From contig NZ_CAMLMK010000026.1 in the NCBI RefSeq assembly GCF_946481155.1, positions 1 to 28,886 of the forward strand: a DNA stretch of 28,886 nt, in the 5' to 3' direction. Both the position numbers and the translations under genes were made by a program. Positions within the stretch are counted from its first letter, which is position 1. Every line of letters starts with the position of its first letter. The notes under the pieces were generated by a model. It saw nothing but the letters and a program-made list of their open reading frames with translations, was not told where the DNA came from and searched no databases. Of this stretch, positions 26,101-28,886 are shown piece after piece. Origin of the DNA: an uncultured Flavobacterium sp. (lineage in GTDB: Bacteria > Bacteroidota > Bacteroidia > Flavobacteriales > Flavobacteriaceae).

Positions 26101-26720
26101 TAGATTATGAATTGGTTGGAAAAGCAGGACTGACGGAACTTGCAAAATTTGATAAGCCTATTATTCTGATGCAGAATTCAAATGCGGCAGAAATTGAAAT
26201 CCCTAAAAAAGGCACTATCAAATCGATTGTCAAGCCTATAAAAATCCATATTTTACAACACCTTTTTAATGAAATAAACAATCCAGAATTAAACGTTCCT
26301 GTGGTTAGGCCCGAAATTCAGACAGCCACTCTCACGATCGACGAAGACTATAAAGTCTTAATTGTAGAAGACAATAAAATTAACATGTTGCTGTCCAAAA
26401 CGCTTGTTAAAAAAATTATTCCGAACGCTGCAATTTTTGAAGCCACCAATGGAATCGAAGCAGTGGAACAATTTGACCTTCATCGTCCGGAAATCGTTCT
26501 GATGGATATTCAGATGCCGCTTATGAATGGTTATGAAGCCACTAAACTAATAAGGGAAAAAGACACCAACTGTATTATTATAGCGCTGACGGCCGGAATT
26601 ATCGAGGGCGAAGAAGACATGTGCAAAAGCATTGGCATGAACGATTACATCGCAAAACCGATCGACAAGGTGATTTTGGAAAACGCATTATTAAAATGGT
26701 CGAAAACCATTAAAAGATAA
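20199..26720 (+). CDS. Giant hybrid sensor histidine kinase (two-propeller, 7-TM, PAS/GAF, two receivers)
   Basis: A 2173-residue one-protein phosphorelay. Order: signal peptide (1-20); 14 Reg_prop-like blades (about 33-620, recurring patterns such as IWIGTDGAGLVRYDG), enough for two seven-bladed propellers; Y_Y_Y domain (about 670-742); about seven membrane segments (749-768, 795-813, 821-838, 848-866, 876-893, 897-915, 920-938); PAS (about 955-1058) and PAS (1062-1180); GAF (1192-1355) and GAF (1365-1530); PAS (1540-1660); HisKA with His1688 in MSHEIRTPLNG; HATPase with Asn1801 and Asn1805, DTGIGI (1837-1842) and GGTGLGI (1866-1872); receiver 1 (1920-2025); receiver 2 (2050-2170) with Asp2103, Thr2131 and Lys2153. 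The sensor part resembles Bacteroides HTCS regulators, but there is no AraC-type output domain and there are extra membrane spans. The ligand is unknown. Divergence from the dipeptidase gene hints at control of peptide use. Confidence 0.93.
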   Translation: MLKKIVFFALLFLWFQSVIGQVFDYAILNQNSGLPSSTVFSVIQDSRNLIWIGTDGAGLVRYDGKNFKIINKSERSEGFFVTDITEDNNKNIIVGTKYTGLLVYDGQKFIRDFDRNNAKFTGEYVQKLFATPSGIYCFTEREIFLLKNDYSIEIIATFKFPLVINSLFRDSYSNFYLGTNEGLLKVEKNKVFRFEDSRFSGYTSIVMTSPNEAFIGNHKGELYKFKSTGKSYEIKLDSKIMLPNNEPFFIKKMLKGRSGFIWMAGDKKQGLAMHMQGYTSFINETNGFTGENVLCMFQDKSGQLYIGTYGTGLFRTSSQNFYNYNNVPELKSPYIFSILTTEKGLYVGILNSGIYYFEGDEYYELRVKRKYINGEGASSLFRNTKNEILACTSKGIYIVSEKGLIPTKINEKLPDDLNLRILKQDADNRYFIGSSAGLYIADENFNIITSLNRMQDDSHLSNIGSLEQINKNNWYIGTNTGLYRLTENDSGSFSISKPILSKTITTSCKDSHGNFWFAAANALYVLHGKTIKKFTTDNGLTSTFIYTLSADKNSNIYLGTNLGIDKVTVTPEGKIINVYNYDSDNGFRGLETNARAQTSDEDGNLFFGTANGLYKYLTNYVPKTKDIPILKITGVDVFNQSRNWASEEVSDDNWFNLPKDGYKFEPKENQLKFTFGVINYKNEAEVYYSYQLTGADENWSIPSKLNEVTYSNLRHGDYTFQVRMVDKLGNVISKPSAFNFGIDAPFYYKWWFLLPVFFFIGLFLKLILDKASTYNKDFIKNFSETEDNNEEIRTYFFFLGIIFPLTEVLNLFFIKRENSELIINVVFGIFCFLIYLFSKKNKHFYKYIQTIFIFFLVAFASITLYKIAVYPFEVITFTEFLLIVFFSYSVFKNVNHYLVFIITLFIILFVFLFTISSETKQIITLINTSFIILVINYARRISILNSNDKILFSNSIINNSNSLTIATDRKGNLTFCGRSIEKILGYTPEEVMGSNFWKLTEDIDFNQTIDYNDIYVPDSVYTRRLRCKNGDYKYIQWTDQKYHDNLFVANGQDITAKINMEEQYRNLVQFASDIIFEVDKHGYFTFVNQFAEKSLGYPLDYIIGKHFSSLIKPEHAKNIENYYFRQGNKQNDFDIIEFPILKSNGEEMWVSQKVTVKKDENGKITGYSAIVRDVTKLKKIEQEESLRVEKNSRLNLISNELSTLNFLTYPSQQALIEHILREASIALDIDRVSLWNKTEEGIELFSLYIKNTDSFTGGVTLKKSDYPIYFKAIENNPFIVASDAQNHPEISEFREVYFKNYEIKSLLDFPIYVSGELKGVTCYENTSELRIWSTDEINFARTVSDIIALAIETLKRKTAEELIIYKSEILSSITQTTGKLLRSNSLSEIFEASMKYIGQATKVDRLYYFENDLHSKLLSQRIEWTSRKDLQEIDNPEMQNIPHSQLPELMSVILEKKPYQAVIKDLPEGNFKKMLKDQQILSVLILPIFIKDVFHGFIGFDDCTTERNWSVDETNILQTFTNNIASTIERINTEKAIKESEEKFRLLANNIPATVYLVKQNPERTKVFLNAEVEKLTGYTREDFFEGRISLFDLYHPEEKEQVTREIEKCIKNGVPFHVSCRLVRKNGEIVWIEEYGEAIAVENDVPYIEGVVIETTERKKMEEAIKEKEVAQAANQAKTQFLANMSHEIRTPLNGIIGFSNLLLKSNLTSVQEQYIVTVNQSADALLEIVNDILDLSKIEAGKLELYITKSNLYDVVNQVVDMVKYSAHEKKLDMIINIKEDIPCLIWIDEIRLKQILVNLLSNAIKFTQEGEIELEIEHEQVDKEISRMKFSVKDTGIGIKPENRQKIFEAFSQEDNSTTRKYGGTGLGIPITESLLRLMGSKLEIEDRPTGGTIFFFNLELKATQCGTIKEIKNNKIEKILLIDDNENSCEVIRRMLEHYHITTLVNKNYQNAYKYLNEVSLFLVDYELVGKAGLTELAKFDKPIILMQNSNAAEIEIPKKGTIKSIVKPIKIHILQHLFNEINNPELNVPVVRPEIQTATLTIDEDYKVLIVEDNKINMLLSKTLVKKIIPNAAIFEATNGIEAVEQFDLHRPEIVLMDIQMPLMNGYEATKLIREKDTNCIIIALTAGIIEGEEDMCKSIGMNDYIAKPIDKVILENALLKWSKTIKR

Positions 26721-26740
26721 ATTTTAAATCATCGAAAATG

Positions 26741-26748
26741 TATCTTTG
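26741..26748 (+). promoter_or_regulatory. Putative -7 promoter box for HMG-CoA reductase
   Basis: TATCTTTG is a perfect TAnnTTTG match, 27 bp before the ATG at 26776, which would give a leader of about 20 bases. The last three bases form an in-frame TTG that could be mistaken for a start codon. The -33 region is weak (only a T-run near 26722-26725). Confidence 0.55.
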
Positions 26749-26775
26749 TATCCAAATTTATTCAACAAAAGTAAA

Positions 26776-28092
26776 ATGACGAAAGCGGTTAGCGGATTTT
26801 CGAAATTATCGAAAGAAGAAAAAATAAATTGGATTGCAACCACGCACTTTTCAAATCCGGAAGAAGCAACAAAAACCATTAAGAAATACTGGAACAACGA
26901 TGCCGATCTTCAAAAACTTCATGACGAATTCATTGAAAATACCATTACCAATTTCTATTTGCCGCTGGGCGTCGCTCCCAATTTCCTGATCAACGGGAAA
27001 AATTATACTATCCCTATGGCGATTGAGGAAAGTTCAGTCGTAGCAGCGGCTTCCAAAGCAGCAAAATTCTGGTCAAATCGCGGTGGATTTAAAGCTACTG
27101 TAATCAGTTCCGAAAAAATTGGCCAGGTTCATTTTATCTATTCCGGAAAAAAAGAAACCCTTGAACAATTTATAAAAAGCATAAGACCAAAATTCTTCAG
27201 TGAAACGGAAAGCATTACTAAAAATATGCAGAAACGTGGTGGAGGGATTTTAGATATTGAGTTGCGAGATAAAACCGCTGCACTCGAAAATTATTATCAG
27301 CTTCACGCGACCTTTGAGACCAAAGACAGCATGGGCGCCAATTTCATCAATTCCTGTCTGGAGCAGTTTGCAAAAACTTTAAAAGAAGAAGCGCAGACTT
27401 TCGGATTATTTTCCGAAGAAGAAAAAAACATTCAGGTCGTGATGAGCATTTTATCGAATTATGTACCAAATTGCATTGTCCGCGCAGAAGTTTCCTGTTT
27501 GGTTTCCGAACTGAAAGAAGACAAACACATCTCCCAGGAGGAATTCGCAGAGAAATTCGTTCGCGCCGTAAAGATTGCAGAAATAGAACCTTTTCGTGCT
27601 GTTACGCATAACAAGGGAATCATGAACGGTATCGATGCTGTTGTTTTAGCTACAGGCAACGATTTTAGAGCCGTAGAAGCCGGCGTACATGCCTACGCCT
27701 CCCGAAACGGAAAATATTCCAGCTTATCCCACGCAAAAGTGGAAAACGGAGTCTTTACCTTCTGGATGGAAATTCCACTCGCGTTAGGAACAGTAGGTGG
27801 CCTTACGAATTTACATCCGTTAGTAAAAATGGCAATGGAAATGTTGGGCAATCCTTCCGCCCATGAACTGATGCAGATTGTGGCGGTGGCCGGATTGGCG
27901 CAAAACTTTGGAGCTTTACGTTCTTTAACCACAACCGGAATCCAACAGGGACACATGAAAATGCACTTAATGAACATCCTGAATCAGTTTAATGCTTCGG
28001 AAGAGGAACGCAAACAGGTGGTGAAGCATTTTGAGAAAAATACCGTTTCGCATTCTGCAGTAGTAGATTATCTGGAAGCACTCCGAAAATAA
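26776..28092 (+). CDS. mvaA: Hydroxymethylglutaryl-CoA reductase, class II
   Basis: A 438-residue class II HMG-CoA reductase, interconverting HMG-CoA and mevalonate. Catalytic residues match those of the Pseudomonas mevalonii enzyme: Glu85 in MAIEESSVVAAAS, Lys280 in HNKGIMNGID, Asp296 in ATGNDFRA and His393 in IQQGHMKMH. Class II enzymes are often labelled degradative, but in Flavobacteriia they serve mevalonate synthesis for isoprenoids, and the adjacent GHMP kinase supports that role here. I choose ATG at 26776; a TTG at 26746 would add ten residues, but it lies in a promoter-like box. The kinase gene begins five bases after the stop. Confidence 0.93.
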   Translation: MTKAVSGFSKLSKEEKINWIATTHFSNPEEATKTIKKYWNNDADLQKLHDEFIENTITNFYLPLGVAPNFLINGKNYTIPMAIEESSVVAAASKAAKFWSNRGGFKATVISSEKIGQVHFIYSGKKETLEQFIKSIRPKFFSETESITKNMQKRGGGILDIELRDKTAALENYYQLHATFETKDSMGANFINSCLEQFAKTLKEEAQTFGLFSEEEKNIQVVMSILSNYVPNCIVRAEVSCLVSELKEDKHISQEEFAEKFVRAVKIAEIEPFRAVTHNKGIMNGIDAVVLATGNDFRAVEAGVHAYASRNGKYSSLSHAKVENGVFTFWMEIPLALGTVGGLTNLHPLVKMAMEMLGNPSAHELMQIVAVAGLAQNFGALRSLTTTGIQQGHMKMHLMNILNQFNASEEERKQVVKHFEKNTVSHSAVVDYLEALRK

Positions 28093-28097
28093 ATAGC

Positions 28098-28886
28098 GTG
28101 AAGAAAACATTTTACAGCAACGGTAAATTACTGATAACCGGCGAATATGTCGTTTTAGACGGTGCAAAAGCATTAGCGCTTCCCACAAAATATGGACAGT
28201 TTCTTCATGTTGAAAAAGGAGACAATGAAATAATTACCTGGAAAAGCTATGATAGTGATACCGCTATTTGGTTTGAAGATGTTGTAACTTTTGAGCAAAT
28301 AAGGAACAAAAGAGATACTTCCGAAAATCCTGTAAAAAATACGCTGATTGCGATCCTGCACCAGGCCTATATTCAAAATCCGGATTTTATAAATGATGCC
28401 GAGGGATATCATGTAACAACAGAACTGACATTTCCACGACTTTGGGGTTTGGGCACCTCTTCCACTCTAATTAATAATATTGCTCAATGGGCCAATATTG
28501 ACGCATTTGAATTGCTCCGAAAGAGTTTTGGCGGCAGTGGTTACGACATCGCCTGTGCGCAAAATGACAATGCTGTTCTTTATAGCCTGGAGAATGGAAC
28601 TCCAAGGACTGAACCCGTTGCTTTCCATCCTTCCTTTGCCGAACAGCTTTATTTTGTATATCTAAATAAAAAACAGAGCAGTAAAACCGCTATTGCCAAT
28701 TATTATGCAAAACAGCATTCTATAGGGGATACGATAGAAAAAATAAACCAAATAACCACTAAAATCCTTCTGGCAGAAAATGCTACTGATTTTACTGAAT
28801 TACTACAAAGCCACGAAACAACACTTAGCAAGGTTTTAGAAACAAAAACTGTAAAAGAATCTCTATTCCCGGATTTTAATGGCACT
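28098..28886 (+). CDS. GYDIA-family GHMP kinase, 3' end cut by window
   Basis: 263 codons are visible and the frame is open to the window edge. Motif 1 of GHMP kinases is KLLITGEYVVLDG (10-22), motif 2 appears as WGLGTSST (116-123), the phosphate-binding loop, and GGSGYDIA (145-152) is the signature that names this Bacteroidota subfamily. The start is GTG at 28098: no in-frame ATG exists upstream after the previous stop or before motif 1. It follows mvaA by five bases, so both are one operon. The substrate is probably a mevalonate-pathway intermediate (mevalonate or phosphomevalonate), which I infer from the neighbour; the family as such does not settle it. Confidence 0.87.
   Translation, partial: MKKTFYSNGKLLITGEYVVLDGAKALALPTKYGQFLHVEKGDNEIITWKSYDSDTAIWFEDVVTFEQIRNKRDTSENPVKNTLIAILHQAYIQNPDFINDAEGYHVTTELTFPRLWGLGTSSTLINNIAQWANIDAFELLRKSFGGSGYDIACAQNDNAVLYSLENGTPRTEPVAFHPSFAEQLYFVYLNKKQSSKTAIANYYAKQHSIGDTIEKINQITTKILLAENATDFTELLQSHETTLSKVLETKTVKESLFPDFNGT

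Noticed and set aside
1..28886. CRISPR array, tRNA, rRNA, insertion sequence or prophage
   Set aside because: I saw no regularly spaced repeats, cloverleaf-like genes, transposase motifs or phage genes; all gene-free stretches are shorter than about 230 bp.

Overview
The window looks like core chromosome from a member of the Flavobacteriaceae (Bacteroidota), probably Flavobacterium or a close relative. The reasons are the AT-rich composition, the gene families present (short ComEC, class II HMG-CoA reductase beside a GYDIA-type GHMP kinase, S9B dipeptidyl peptidase, Reg_prop/Y_Y_Y hybrid kinase), near-absence of strong Shine-Dalgarno sequences, and upstream motifs matching the Bacteroidota -7 consensus TAnnTTTG. 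I see no phage, insertion sequence, CRISPR array, tRNA or rRNA. Coding density is very high; the longest gene-free stretch is 226 bp, between the dipeptidyl peptidase and the hybrid kinase.

Layout. (1) 1-3643, plus strand: end of the rod-shape operon, with a probable 3' tip of mreC, then mreD, mrdA (PBP2) and rodA, all overlapping or a few bases apart. (2) 3644-7308: a lipoprotein non-specific endonuclease (minus) diverges from a secreted Lys/Glu/Ala-rich coiled-coil protein (plus); a bidirectional hairpin terminator separates the latter from a convergent tail-specific protease (minus). (3) 7472-11755, plus: surE, a small membrane protein and lpxB as a tight unit, then a ComEC-type channel lacking an active nuclease domain. 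(4) 11757-19972, minus, read from the right: secreted DPP4 peptidase, POT peptide transporter, a hairpin terminator, two more POT transporters, then two secreted thioredoxin-fold proteins that appear to have their own promoter. (5) 20199-26720, plus: a 2173-residue hybrid histidine kinase divergent from the peptidase. (6) 26776 to the right edge, plus: class II HMG-CoA reductase and a GHMP kinase cut by the window end, part of the mevalonate route to isoprenoids.

How the parts work together. Regions 1 and 3 mostly serve the envelope (septum-independent wall elongation, lipid A synthesis). Region 4 reads as a dipeptide-use module: periplasmic DPP4 releases dipeptides from peptide N-termini and proton-coupled POT carriers bring them in. 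The large sensor kinase lies head-to-head with this module and could control it, but that link is inferred from position only. The most unusual points are the kinase architecture (14 propeller blades, about seven membrane segments, three PAS, two GAF, one degenerate and one intact receiver, no DNA-binding output), the middle POT carrier with Lys in place of the TM7 Glu plus a large extra periplasmic loop, and a terminator embedded between POT genes with hardly any room for a separate promoter. I found no clearly new defence or mobile system; most of the window is ordinary housekeeping sequence.
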